DNA of 30,263 nt from an uncultured Sutterella sp. (GTDB taxonomy: Bacteria; Pseudomonadota; Gammaproteobacteria; Burkholderiales; Burkholderiaceae_F): NCBI GenBank assembly GCA_905198475.1, contig CAJKCQ010000026.1, forward strand, positions 1 through 30,263, given 5' to 3'. The notes beneath the pieces are model-generated. The model did not search any database. It saw only the letters and a list, made by a program, of their open reading frames with translations, and was not told the origin of the DNA. The position numbers and the translations under genes are program-made. Below are positions 1-7,504 of this stretch, one piece after another. Position 1 is the stretch's first letter. Every line of letters starts with the position of its first letter.

Positions 1-27
1 GAGTTCGTCGAAAAAGTCAAGAGCTGA
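1..27 (+). CDS. C-terminal end of an unidentified protein (partial)
   Basis: Frame 1 reads EFVEKVKS and then a TGA stop at 25-27, so the window appears to open inside the last codons of a plus-strand gene. A good terminator follows 18 bp later, which supports a real gene end here. Eight residues are too few to name a family. The start lies outside the window. Confidence 0.4.
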   Translation, partial: EFVEKVKS

Positions 28-45
28 CCCACGGAAAAGTCATGC

Positions 46-75
46 AATCGCCCTGTGGCACCGCCGGGCGATTTT
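46..75 (+). terminator. Intrinsic terminator of the gene entering from the left
   Basis: AATCGCCC at 46-53 pairs perfectly with GGGCGATT at 66-73. The loop is 12 nt and the 3' arm runs into a T4 tract (72-75). It separates the partial gene at 1-27 from dksA, so dksA should have its own promoter in 76-200. Confidence 0.75.
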
Positions 76-145
76 AGGTATAAAGCACTCCTGCTTAAGA
101 GCTCCAGCCTAAGTTTGCGGGTGATGTTTCAGTCCCCGAGGCTCG

Positions 146-165
146 GGCGGACGCAACAGTCCGCC
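146..165 (+). promoter_or_regulatory. Hairpin in the dksA leader
   Basis: GGCGGAC (146-152) pairs with GTCCGCC (159-165) around a 6-nt loop. This gives a 7-bp GC-rich stem about 55 nt before the dksA start. There is no T tract, so it does not look like a terminator. The 8-bp palindrome TGACGTCA follows at 173-180. TATAAA at 79-84 could be a -10 element, but I see no good -35. A role in dksA expression is only inferred. Confidence 0.35.
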
Positions 166-218
166 AGGACGCTGACGTCACCCGGCGGCCGGATGCACAA
201 CAAAAGGAAAGGGAAAAG

Positions 219-638
219 ATGGGCGCAAAAAAGGCTATCACCGCAGAAGAAATCCTCAAGATGTCGGACGGCGACTACATGAACGACGAACAGCTTGAGT
301 TTTTCCGCCGTCGCCTCTCCAACATGGAGCACGAGCTGCGCGCCAACGCCGATCAGACGACCGTGAATCTGCGAGAAACGACGATCGTCCCTGATCCGGC
401 CGACCGCGCGACGATCGAGGAGGAGCACGCGCTCGAGCTGCGCACCCGCGACCGCGAGCGCAAGCTGCTCAAGAAGGTTCAGGCCGCCATCAAGCGCATC
501 GACGACGGTGAGTACGGCTACTGTGAGGAAACCGGTGATCCGATCGGCGTGGCCCGCCTGATGGCCCGCCCGACGGCGACGCTTTCGCTCGAGGCGCAGC
601 AGCGCCGCGAGCTCAAGCAGAAGATGTACGGAGACTGA
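219..638 (+). CDS. dksA: RNA polymerase-binding transcription factor DksA
   Basis: 139 aa, slightly shorter than the 151 aa of E. coli DksA. DksA enters the RNA polymerase secondary channel and, with ppGpp, represses rRNA promoters and activates amino-acid promoters. The coiled-coil tip carries the diagnostic DPADRA (D59, D62, A64), followed by the family stretch ELRTRDRERKLLKK. The C-terminal zinc-finger region keeps only one of four cysteines (C102). The other three positions are T105, S123 and A126, within YCEETG and TLSLEA. From memory this single-cysteine form is common in alpha- and betaproteobacteria and does not need zinc. The start is supported by the purine-rich AAAGGAAAGGG at about 205-214. 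The gene is flanked by terminators (46-75 and 699-741), so it is probably transcribed alone. I am very sure of the family. Confidence 0.96.
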   Translation: MGAKKAITAEEILKMSDGDYMNDEQLEFFRRRLSNMEHELRANADQTTVNLRETTIVPDPADRATIEEEHALELRTRDRERKLLKKVQAAIKRIDDGEYGYCEETGDPIGVARLMARPTATLSLEAQQRRELKQKMYGD

Positions 639-698
639 CCGGCATGACCACGCGACGCCCCGACTGTGGACGCCGCGGGGACTGCGGAATTCTGGAAG

Positions 699-741
699 CG
701 GCACGGCCGACGTCCTGCGGGACGGGCGCCGTGCCGTTTTT
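699..741 (+). terminator. Intrinsic terminator of dksA, overlapping the next gene's start region
   Basis: CGGCACGGC (699-707) pairs perfectly with GCCGTGCCG (728-736), followed by T5 (737-741). An inner stem CGTCC/GGACG (711-715 with 720-724) closes on a TGCG loop. This is the strongest kind of intrinsic terminator. It lies across the likely start codon (GTG 731 or TTG 740) of the HAD gene. Confidence 0.85.
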
Positions 742-1447
742 GCGTCCGGCTCCCCGCGTCTGGTTTTTCGACATGGACGACACGCTACTCGCCTCTTCGG
801 CGGGGATCCTCGGTGAAGTCCACGTCCTCATGAACAACTTCCTGATGCGGCGCCTCGGCATGTCCGAAGCGGAGGCGAACCGCGTGCGCGAGCTCTACTG
901 GCGCGAGTACGGCTCGACCTTCATCGGCCTGTGGCGCCGCCACGGCGTTGATCCGCGCGTCTTTCTCCCGGCGGTGCACGACTTCGACTACCGTCCGTAC
1001 CTGAAGGACGTCCGCGGACAGCGCGGCGTGTTGGAGCGCCTCTCCGGGCGCAAGGTGCTCCTCACGAACGGCCCGAGAAGCTACGTCTCGAAGCTTCTCC
1101 CGGCGCTCGGCCTCAAAGGCTACTTCGAAGCCGAGGTGACGAGCACCGACATGCGCCTCTTCGGCGACTGGCGCCCCAAGCCCTCCGTGTCGATGCTCCT
1201 CGCGCTCTGCGCGCGGCTCGGCGTGCGTCCGCACGAGGCCGCGCTCGTCGACGACGGGCTGAGCAACCTCAAGGCAGCGCGCCGCGCGGGCCTCGTCACC
1301 GTCTGGTGCGTGGGCATGAGGCGCCGGCACGCCGGCCTGCGGCCGCCCTTCGGGGCGCCGGCCGCGCATCCGGCCGTGGACGTCGTCGTCCGCGACGTAG
1401 GCGAACTCGCGCGCCGTTTCGGGCGCAACAAAGGATTTGAAAAATGA
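731..1447 (+). CDS. HAD-superfamily hydrolase, pyrimidine 5'-nucleotidase type
   Basis: About 238 aa from the GTG at 731. HAD phosphatases of this branch (the Sdt1/pyrimidine 5'-nucleotidase group) probably dephosphorylate nucleotides in the cytosol. Motif I is DMDDTL at 773-790, with the nucleophile Asp in FFDMDDT. Motif II is LLTNG, motif III is the Lys in WRPKPS, and motif IV is the acidic pair in LVDDG. The stretch YWREYGSTFIGLWRRHGVDP is typical of the subgroup. Start choice is difficult. An in-frame ATG at 644 adds 29 residues without family similarity and would place the dksA terminator inside the gene. GTG 731 has GCGGGACGGG just upstream, and TTG 740 is also possible. The stop overlaps the sppA start as ATGA, so the two are probably translationally coupled. 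The exact substrate is not shown by the sequence. Confidence 0.85.
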   Translation: MPFLRPAPRVWFFDMDDTLLASSAGILGEVHVLMNNFLMRRLGMSEAEANRVRELYWREYGSTFIGLWRRHGVDPRVFLPAVHDFDYRPYLKDVRGQRGVLERLSGRKVLLTNGPRSYVSKLLPALGLKGYFEAEVTSTDMRLFGDWRPKPSVSMLLALCARLGVRPHEAALVDDGLSNLKAARRAGLVTVWCVGMRRRHAGLRPPFGAPAAHPAVDVVVRDVGELARRFGRNKGFEK

Positions 1448-3240
1448 CCTTCCTGCGGTGGCTCGGCAGGGCGCTCGACTTTCTGCGTCGGCTCTGCCTG
1501 AACGTTCTCTTCTACGGCCTTCTCGTCGCCCTTGCGGCGCTCTGGTACTGGGCTGAGCCTGCAAGCCCGGCGGTCGAGCCGGGCGCCGTGCTCGTGATCG
1601 ACCTGAGGGGCGCTGTCGTGGAGAGCGACCCGATGCGTGCGCTCCCGACGGACGTACGGGGGCTGCTGCGCGACGGCAGGCCCGCCACGCGCCTCTCGGA
1701 CGTCGTCGCCGCGCTCGAGCGCGCCGAGACCGATCCGGACGTTGCGGGCGTGGAGATCCGCACCGAGGAGCTCGAGACGCTCGGACTCGCCTCGGCGCGC
1801 ACGATCGGACGCGCGGTGGACCACTTCCGCACGACGACGGGCCGGCCGATCTACGCCTGGGGCGGGAGCTTCACGCAGGCGCAGTACGCCGCGGCGGCCC
1901 ACGCCGACGAAATCTCGCTCCATCCGATGGGTTCGGTCCTCTTCAAGGGGCTTTCGGGATCGGCGCTCTACTGGGGCGGTCTGCTCGAGCGGCTCGGCGT
2001 CGGCGTGAACGTCTTCAAGGCGGGCGCCTACAAGAGCGCGCCGGAGGTCTTCACGCGGCACGCACCGTCGGAGGACAACCTCGAGGCGCAGAAGAGCTGG
2101 ATCGACGACGCCTGGCGGGGCTTTTCCGACGACCTCGCGAAGGCGCGCGGACAGATGCCCGGTGCGCTCGACAAGTACCTCGAGGGGTTGACGCCGGCGC
2201 TCCAAGCGGGGGCGGACCCCGCTGAGTACGCGAAGAAGGCGGGCTTCGTCACCGACCTCCTCACGAGCGACGGGTTTGAGAAGAAGCTCGCGCGGCGCTT
2301 TGCCGAAGGGGGCGACGTCAAGCGCCTGAAGCGCATCGGGCACCTCGACTATCTCGCCGCTCGGGCGACGGCCGAGCGCGGCGCGCCGGGCGTCGCCGTC
2401 GTGCTCGCGCAGGGCGCCGTCGCCTCGGGCCGCGGCGCGGGGATCAGCCCCGACGAGCTCAACGAGCGCATCGAGCGCGCCGCGGGCGCCCTCGGCGTGC
2501 GCGCGCTCGTGCTGCGCCTCTCGAGTCCGGGGGGCGACGCGATCGCCTCGGAGTCGATCCGCGAGAAGCTCGAGGCCGTCCGGGCCCGGGGCATTCCGGT
2601 GGTGGTGAGCATGGGCGACATGGCCGCTTCCGGGGGGTACTGGATCAGCCTCGGCGCGGACCGGATCGTCGCCGATCCGCTCACGCTCACGGGTTCGATC
2701 GGCGTCTTCAGCGTGCTTCCGGATGCGGCGGGCGCGCTCGAGAAGCTCGACGTCGGCGCGGGCGGCTACCGCACGGGGCCGCTCGCCGACTTCGGCTCGC
2801 CCCTTCACCGGCCCAATGAGGCCGAACGCGCGGTGCTCTCCGCCGGGGTGGCGCGCACGTACGAGCGCTTCAAGGCGCTTGCGGCGAAGAGCCGCGGCCG
2901 GACGCCCGAGGAGATCGAGGCGGTGGCGCAGGGGCGCGTCTGGACGGGCGCGCAGGCGCAGAAAATCGGCCTGGTTGACCGTCTCGGGGACCTCACCGAC
3001 GCGGTGAAGGTCGCCCGTCAGCTCGCCGGGCTCGGCGACGACGCGCCGGTGCGGTACTTCGACGCCGAGCCGTCGGGCGCTTCGGCGCTCCTCGCGGGCC
3101 TTTCGGCGCGCGTCTTCGCGGCCGTCGCGCCTGAAGCGGCGCTTCTCGGCGCCGGCGCGAAGAAGGGAGCGGACGTCCTTGCGGAGCTCGGCGCCGCGGG
3201 GCGGCCCCTCGCCTGGACGGCGCTCCCCGAGGGGATCTGA
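1444..3240 (+). CDS. sppA: Signal peptide peptidase SppA, long (67K) form
   Basis: 598 aa, the usual length of the two-domain S49 signal peptide peptidase that degrades cleaved signal peptides in the inner membrane. One N-terminal membrane segment lies at about residues 18-36, preceded by basic residues. The N-terminal domain supplies the general-base lysine K197 in AYKSAPE. The C-terminal domain supplies the nucleophile S396 in MAASGGYW. These match the Lys/Ser dyad split over two domains in E. coli SppA (K209/S409). The LSSPGG motif at 359-364 and LTGSIGVF also fit. The ATG overlaps the stop of the HAD gene (ATGA), so it forms a two-gene unit with it. The 3' end faces the ThiF/MoeB-like gene with only 7 bp between them, and I see no terminator there. 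Confidence 0.95.
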   Translation: MTFLRWLGRALDFLRRLCLNVLFYGLLVALAALWYWAEPASPAVEPGAVLVIDLRGAVVESDPMRALPTDVRGLLRDGRPATRLSDVVAALERAETDPDVAGVEIRTEELETLGLASARTIGRAVDHFRTTTGRPIYAWGGSFTQAQYAAAAHADEISLHPMGSVLFKGLSGSALYWGGLLERLGVGVNVFKAGAYKSAPEVFTRHAPSEDNLEAQKSWIDDAWRGFSDDLAKARGQMPGALDKYLEGLTPALQAGADPAEYAKKAGFVTDLLTSDGFEKKLARRFAEGGDVKRLKRIGHLDYLAARATAERGAPGVAVVLAQGAVASGRGAGISPDELNERIERAAGALGVRALVLRLSSPGGDAIASESIREKLEAVRARGIPVVVSMGDMAASGGYWISLGADRIVADPLTLTGSIGVFSVLPDAAGALEKLDVGAGGYRTGPLADFGSPLHRPNEAERAVLSAGVARTYERFKALAAKSRGRTPEEIEAVAQGRVWTGAQAQKIGLVDRLGDLTDAVKVARQLAGLGDDAPVRYFDAEPSGASALLAGLSARVFAAVAPEAALLGAGAKKGADVLAELGAAGRPLAWTALPEGI

Positions 3241-3247
3241 GGCGTGC

Positions 3248-4018
3248 TCAGCGGCCGCCGCAGCACGGGCACGACGCCCGTCGGCGGCACTTCATCTCGC
3301 GCATCTCCATGTTGAGGAGGTCGATCATCAGGAGGCGCCCGACGAGCGGCCGGCCGATGCCGGCGGCGAGTTTGAGCGCCTCGGTCGCCTGCAGCAGACC
3401 CACGGTGCCCGTGAGGCCCGAGAAGACGCCGAGCGTCGAGGCCTTCTCGTCGTTCGCGGCGTCGTCCTCCTCGAAGAGGCACCGGTAGCAGGGCGAGTCG
3501 GGGTTGCGGAAGTCGAAGACCGTCACCTGGCCGGAGAATTTCACGGCGGCGGCGAAGACGAGCGGGCGGCGTGCGGCGAGGCAGGCGCGGTTGACGAGCT
3601 GACGCGTCGCGAGGTTGTCCGAGCAGTCGAGCACGACGTCCGCCTCGGCGACGAGGGGCGCGAGGTCCTCGACCGTGTTCATGCGGCGCGCGACGGCGGC
3701 GACCTCGACCTGCGGGTTCCAGCGGACGAGCTCGCGGGCGGCGTTCTCGGCCTTGTTGCGGCCGATCGAAGCCACGTCGTGGAGGATCTGGCGCGAGAGG
3801 TTGTTCTCCGACACCTCGTCGGGATCGACCACCGTGATGCGGCAGGCGCCTGCGGCGGCGAGGTAGATGAGTGCGGGCGAGCCGAGTCCGCCCGCGCCGA
3901 TTACGAGAAAGTGGGCTGCGGCGATGCGCCGCTCGCCCGCTTCGCCGAGTTCGGCGATCTTCATCTGGCGTGAAACACGTTCGCGGATGGCTTCAAAGCG
4001 TTCGTCGTCGTTGAGCAT
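3248..4018 (-). CDS. ThiF/MoeB/HesA-family ubiquitin-like protein adenylyltransferase
   Basis: 256 aa. E1-like enzyme that adenylates the C-terminal glycine of a sulfur-carrier protein (MoaD or ThiS) using ATP. GAGGLG at 41-46 is the nucleotide loop, D131 in LDCSDN is the conserved aspartate, and the N-terminal VSRQ holds the arginine-containing family motif. Two cysteine pairs, CYRC (177-180) and C250/C253 in CPCC, should bind structural zinc. The start at 4018 is clear: an AGGAGG sequence (complement of 4028-4033) sits 9 nt upstream. An in-frame TTG at 4036 would overlap that ribosome site. It lies downstream of envC-ctpA on the same strand, behind a strong hairpin (4046-4084). No moaD or thiS gene is present here, so choosing between MoeB and ThiF is not possible from context. 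Confidence 0.88.
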   Translation of the reverse strand: MLNDDERFEAIRERVSRQMKIAELGEAGERRIAAAHFLVIGAGGLGSPALIYLAAAGACRITVVDPDEVSENNLSRQILHDVASIGRNKAENAARELVRWNPQVEVAAVARRMNTVEDLAPLVAEADVVLDCSDNLATRQLVNRACLAARRPLVFAAAVKFSGQVTVFDFRNPDSPCYRCLFEEDDAANDEKASTLGVFSGLTGTVGLLQATEALKLAAGIGRPLVGRLLMIDLLNMEMREMKCRRRASCPCCGGR

Positions 4019-4035
4019 CGGGGGATGCCTCCTCA

Positions 4036-4084
4036 AAATGGAAAGCGGCTCCGAACCGCCCTGAGGGCGGATAAGCCGGAGCCG
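4036..4084 (-). terminator. Hairpin terminator after ctpA, before the ThiF/MoeB-like gene
   Basis: On the minus strand an 8-bp outer stem CGGCTCCG/CGGAGCCG (4077-4084 with 4046-4053) encloses an inner CCGCCC/GGGCGG stem (4065-4070 with 4056-4061). CTTTCCATTTT follows. The interrupted T tract suggests partial termination, leaving some read-through into the downstream gene. Confidence 0.6.
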
Positions 4085-4099
4085 TTGGCAGGGGGGCAG

Positions 4100-5584
4100 C
4101 TACTGCTGCGCGGCGGGAGTCTTCTTTTCGGCGCCGTCCTTCGCCTTTTCGGCTTCGGCCTTCGCACGCTCCTCGGCGCGCAGCTTCTTCACCACCGACA
4201 GGGGCTGTCCGCGGTACTTCGAGCGGACGACATCGCGGCCGGCGAGGCTGTTGAGCGCCTGCGTGAGCTGCCAGTCGCGGTCGTCGCCGAAGATGTAGTT
4301 CCAGTCGGGCGACTTCGTCTCGTCGTTGTCGTCGTAGGGCAGCTCGTCGGTTTTGCCGCCCGCCTTCTGCTGGTTGGCGAGGTGGTGCGCAAGGTCCGCC
4401 TCGCGCACCTGGAAGGTCGGATAGTTGCCCTTCGGCGTGTCGTCCACGTAGAGGTCGGGCTCGATGCCGCGGGCCTGGATGGAGCGTCCCGACGGGGTGT
4501 AGTAACGCGCCGTGGTGAGCTTCACGCCGACGGTTTTCCCTCCGAAGCTCATCGGCAGGATGGTCTGCACGGAGCCCTTGCCGAAGGAGCGGTCGCCGAG
4601 GAGCACCGCGCGCTTGTGGTCCTGCAGGGCGCCGGCGACGATTTCCGAGGCGGAGGCCGAGGAGGAGTTGATGAGCACGACGATCGGGACGGTCTTCGCC
4701 TTGGGCGTGAGCTCGGCGAGCGCCTTCACGGCGTCGCCCGAGCGGTAGTCGGATTCGACCGCCTTGAAGACGTAGTCGGACTGCGGCGTGCGGCCCTTCG
4801 TCGAGACGATGTCGGCGTTGGCGGGCAGGAACGCCGCGCACACGCCGATCGCGGCCTGCAGCAGTCCGCCCGGGTCGTTGCGCAGGTCGAGCACGAGCCC
4901 CTTGAGGTGCCCGCTCTTCTCGAGCTTGTTGAGCGAGTGGGCGAGATCTTCGGCCGTGCGCTCCTGGAACTGCGAGATGCGGATGTAGCCCACGCCGTCG
5001 GAGAGCTCCTTCATGCGCACGGACTGCGTCTTGATCATGGCGCGCTCGAGCGAGAACTGCAGCGGTTTCATCTCGCCCTTGCGGGCGACTTCGAGGCGGA
5101 TCTTCGTCTTCGGTTCGCCCCTCATGCGCTTGACGGCCTCCTCGAGCGTGAGCTCGGCCGTCGCCTCGCCGTCGATCTTCGTGATGATGTCGCCCGCGCG
5201 GATGCCCGCGCGCGCCGCCGGCGTGTCGTCGATCGGCGAGATCACGCGCACGCCCGAGGCGTCCTTGGTCACCTCGATGCCGAGGCCGCCGAAGGCGCCG
5301 TGGGTTGCCTCGTTCATGTCCTCGAACCCCTCGGGGTCGAGGAAGGACGAGTGCGGGTCGAGTCCGCTCACCATGCCCTCGACGGCGAACTCAAGGAGCT
5401 CCTTGTCGCTCACGTCGTCCACGTAGTAGTCCTTGACGGCGTTGAAGACGCTCGTGAACTGCCGGATCTCCTGCAGCGGGAGCTCGTCGGCGGAGTTCTT
5501 TTCGGCATAGGCCTGGAAGCCCACGCTTGCGAGCACGCCGGCGCAGGCGCCGGCGACGAAGAGGGAGAGAAGACGGAGTTTCAT
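4100..5584 (-). CDS. ctpA: Carboxyl-terminal processing protease, S41 family
   Basis: 494 aa. Periplasmic serine protease that trims or degrades proteins from the C-terminus. An N-terminal signal peptide or anchor (MKLRLLSLF, then a hydrophobic run to about residue 27) supports the start at 5584. An upstream in-frame GTG at 5650 would precede the signal and overlap envC. A PDZ domain lies at about 95-178. The catalytic dyad is S311 in SASASEI and K336 in FGKGSVQT, 25 residues apart as in E. coli Prc. The C-terminal tail after about 470 is Lys/Glu/Ala rich. It lies 50 nt downstream of envC, probably co-transcribed. A T7 run directly precedes the start codon on the coding strand, and no clear Shine-Dalgarno is visible. 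The envC-ctpA pairing suggests a role in cell-wall remodelling, which is an inference. Confidence 0.94.
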   Translation of the reverse strand: MKLRLLSLFVAGACAGVLASVGFQAYAEKNSADELPLQEIRQFTSVFNAVKDYYVDDVSDKELLEFAVEGMVSGLDPHSSFLDPEGFEDMNEATHGAFGGLGIEVTKDASGVRVISPIDDTPAARAGIRAGDIITKIDGEATAELTLEEAVKRMRGEPKTKIRLEVARKGEMKPLQFSLERAMIKTQSVRMKELSDGVGYIRISQFQERTAEDLAHSLNKLEKSGHLKGLVLDLRNDPGGLLQAAIGVCAAFLPANADIVSTKGRTPQSDYVFKAVESDYRSGDAVKALAELTPKAKTVPIVVLINSSSASASEIVAGALQDHKRAVLLGDRSFGKGSVQTILPMSFGGKTVGVKLTTARYYTPSGRSIQARGIEPDLYVDDTPKGNYPTFQVREADLAHHLANQQKAGGKTDELPYDDNDETKSPDWNYIFGDDRDWQLTQALNSLAGRDVVRSKYRGQPLSVVKKLRAEERAKAEAEKAKDGAEKKTPAAQQ

Positions 5585-5634
5585 TTCAAAAAAACGTTTG
5601 GCAGAGGGCCCGCCGCGGAGCGGGCTATTTTCGT

Positions 5635-6891
5635 CTATTTGGCGAGCCACGGCTGAGGGTTGACGGGCTTGCCCTTGTAACGGATTTCAAAGTAGAGTCC
5701 GGGCGCGTCGCTCGCGCCCGAGGTGCCGACGGTGGCGACCGTCTCGCCCGCCTTCACGCGGTCGCCCACGTTCTTGAGCACGGACTCGTTGTTCGCGTAG
5801 ACGGACATGTAGGTGCCGCCGTGGTCGATGATGAGGAGGTTGCCGTAGCCGCGCAGCCAGTCCGAGAAGACCACGCGGCCCGCGGCGCACGCCGAGACCT
5901 CGGCGCCTTCAGGGGCCGAGATGAGGATGCCCTGCCAGAGGGCCGAGCCCGTGCGGCGGCTGCCGTAGGAAGCGGTGATGCGGCCCGCGACGGGCTGCAC
6001 GAGGCGCCCCTTCATCTGCGCGAAGTTTCCGGCGGGCAGGGGCGCCACGGGCTTCTTCGTCTGCGCGGCGGCCTGACGTTCGGCCTCGCGGCGGCGGGCG
6101 GCCTCGGCGGCGGCCCGTTCGGATTCGAGCCGCCGGTCGATCTCGGCGACGAGGTTCTCGAGCCGCGCCTGGTCCTTCCGGAGCTTCTCGATTGCGGCCT
6201 GCTGCGTGGCGATGTCCTTGGAGAGGCGACTGACGGCCTCCTGCCGGTCGCTCTTCTCCTTCATGAGCTGCCGGCGGTTGTCCTCCTCCTCGCGGGCGAT
6301 GCGCGAGAGTTCGGCGCGCCGCGCCCGGGTTTCCTGAGAGACGGTGTCGATGCGGGACTTCTCCTCCTCGAGGGCGGCGGCGGTGCGGATCTGCGCGAGC
6401 GAGAGGTAGCGCAGCGCCGCGGCGGTGCGCGAGAGCTCGTTGGGGTTGCCTCCCTCGATCAGGGACTGCCAGGTGTGGCGCTGCGCGTGGAGGTACTGTG
6501 CGCGCACGATCTGTCCGAGCAGCGCCTCGGCGCCGGAAAGGTCGCGGCCGACCGTGCGGCCGTCGCTTCTGAGCTCCGCGAGGCGGCTCTCGATCTTCTC
6601 GCGTTCGCTCTTGAGCGAACGCAGCCGCCGGTTGGCGTCCGAAATCGCCTGGTCGGCCTTTTTGAGCGCGTCGTTGGCGGCTTCGTTCTCCGCCTCGCGC
6701 GCCGAAAGGGCCTTCTGCATGTCCGAGATGCGCTTCTCCACGCTCGCCTTCTGCGTCTCGGCGCGCGCCTTCTGCTGCGCCGTGGCGCCCGGAGCGGCTC
6801 CGGCGCCTCCCGCAGAGAGCGCGAGGAGAACGAGCGGAAGAAGAAGGGTGGAGAGTCTGGACACGAGGCGGACGCTTCCCGGGCGGAGCAT
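5635..6891 (-). CDS. envC: EnvC-type murein hydrolase activator (degenerate M23/LytM)
   Basis: 418 aa, close to E. coli EnvC (419). A signal peptide covers about residues 1-32, ending in an Ala-rich stretch. A long coiled coil follows from about 38 to 280. It is rich in Lys, Glu, Arg and Ala, with an Arg/Ala segment near 255-275. The C-terminal LytM domain covers about 300-415. The metal-binding residues of active M23 enzymes are missing: the first site reads WQGILIS and the HxH site reads GLYFEI. This is the hallmark of EnvC/NlpD-type activators, which open amidases for septal peptidoglycan splitting under control of FtsEX. ftsE and ftsX are encoded 5 kb away in this window. The start is ATG 6891; GTG 6864 is an alternative. 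The gene is divergent from the rhodanese gene, with ctpA downstream. Confidence 0.88.
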   Translation of the reverse strand: MLRPGSVRLVSRLSTLLLPLVLLALSAGGAGAAPGATAQQKARAETQKASVEKRISDMQKALSAREAENEAANDALKKADQAISDANRRLRSLKSEREKIESRLAELRSDGRTVGRDLSGAEALLGQIVRAQYLHAQRHTWQSLIEGGNPNELSRTAAALRYLSLAQIRTAAALEEEKSRIDTVSQETRARRAELSRIAREEEDNRRQLMKEKSDRQEAVSRLSKDIATQQAAIEKLRKDQARLENLVAEIDRRLESERAAAEAARRREAERQAAAQTKKPVAPLPAGNFAQMKGRLVQPVAGRITASYGSRRTGSALWQGILISAPEGAEVSACAAGRVVFSDWLRGYGNLLIIDHGGTYMSVYANNESVLKNVGDRVKAGETVATVGTSGASDAPGLYFEIRYKGKPVNPQPWLAK

Positions 6892-6896
6892 GAGGG

Positions 6897-6930
6897 AAAA
6901 GAGGGGCGGTCCTGCGGGCCGCCCCCTTTT
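6897..6930. other. Hairpin in the envC/rhodanese divergent region
   Basis: GGGGCGG (6903-6909) pairs with CCGCCCC (6919-6925) around a 9-nt loop. It is flanked by CTTTT on the plus strand and by TCTTTT on the minus strand, so it is terminator-like in both directions. Read toward envC it ends 11 nt before the ATG and would hide the translation start region. Confidence 0.5.
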
Positions 6931-6935
6931 ATAAT
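6930..6935 (+). promoter_or_regulatory. Possible -10 element for the rhodanese-secB unit
   Basis: A perfect TATAAT lies at 6930-6935, 45 nt before the rhodanese ATG, inside the only AT-rich patch of the divergent region. I see no convincing -35 at the right distance (6907-6912 reads GGTCCT within a hairpin arm), so support is weak. Confidence 0.35.
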
Positions 6936-6980
6936 TTTAGCTTTGCGGCAATTTCGCCGCCTCCGACTTTTTTCTTTGAA

Positions 6981-7385
6981 ATGTCTCAGTTTCTCGTTCA
7001 GAACGCACTTCTCATCCTGATCGCGCTCATCGCGGGCGGCTCGCTCGCACTGCCGCTTCTCAACCGCCGCCGCTACGGGCCGATGGTCTCGCCCGAGCAG
7101 GCCGTGCAGCTCATCAACAAGCAGAACGCCATGGTGGTGGACGTCCGCGGCGAATCGGACTTCAAAAAGGTGCGCATCGCCCGCTCGGTGAACATCCCCG
7201 CCACGACCATCCAGGGCCGCCTCGCGGAGCTCCCCAAGGAGCGCACGATCCTGCTCGTTGACAACTCGGGCAACATGGCCGCGGCTGCCTCGAAGCTCCT
7301 GCGCGGCATCGGCTACGGCAACGTCTACGTCCTCGAGAACGGCCTCGTCGGCTGGACCCGCGACAAACTGCCGCTTGAATACTGA
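6981..7385 (+). CDS. Membrane-anchored rhodanese-like protein lacking the catalytic cysteine
   Basis: 134 aa. One N-terminal membrane helix (about 7-27) is followed by a rhodanese fold (about 36-130). Recognisable parts are the MVVDVRG strand-turn (51-57), the FKKVRIARSVNIPA segment and the C-terminal VLENGLVGW. The active-site loop, where rhodaneses carry Cys-x-x-Gly, reads D94-N-S-G97, and the whole protein has no cysteine. It therefore cannot form the persulfide intermediate and is probably a binding or scaffolding domain. In related betaproteobacteria a rhodanese gene precedes grxC and secB. Here secB follows directly and grxC is absent. The start ATG 6981 has only a weak upstream purine run. 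Confidence 0.88.
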   Translation: MSQFLVQNALLILIALIAGGSLALPLLNRRRYGPMVSPEQAVQLINKQNAMVVDVRGESDFKKVRIARSVNIPATTIQGRLAELPKERTILLVDNSGNMAAAASKLLRGIGYGNVYVLENGLVGWTRDKLPLEY

Positions 7386-7504
7386 GCGCACCGCCCCCAT
7401 ATGTAGGAACATGCGGCTCCGGAGAACGGGGTCCGCCCACCGAATTCAATCCGGCGCGTCCCGCCGCAGCGGACGCGCTCAATCAGCCTGAAAAAGGAAC
7501 AGAA

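Noticed and set aside
5585..5650. ctpA start at GTG 5650, overlapping envC
   Set aside because: It would place 22 charged residues before a clear signal peptide that begins with MKLRLLSLF.
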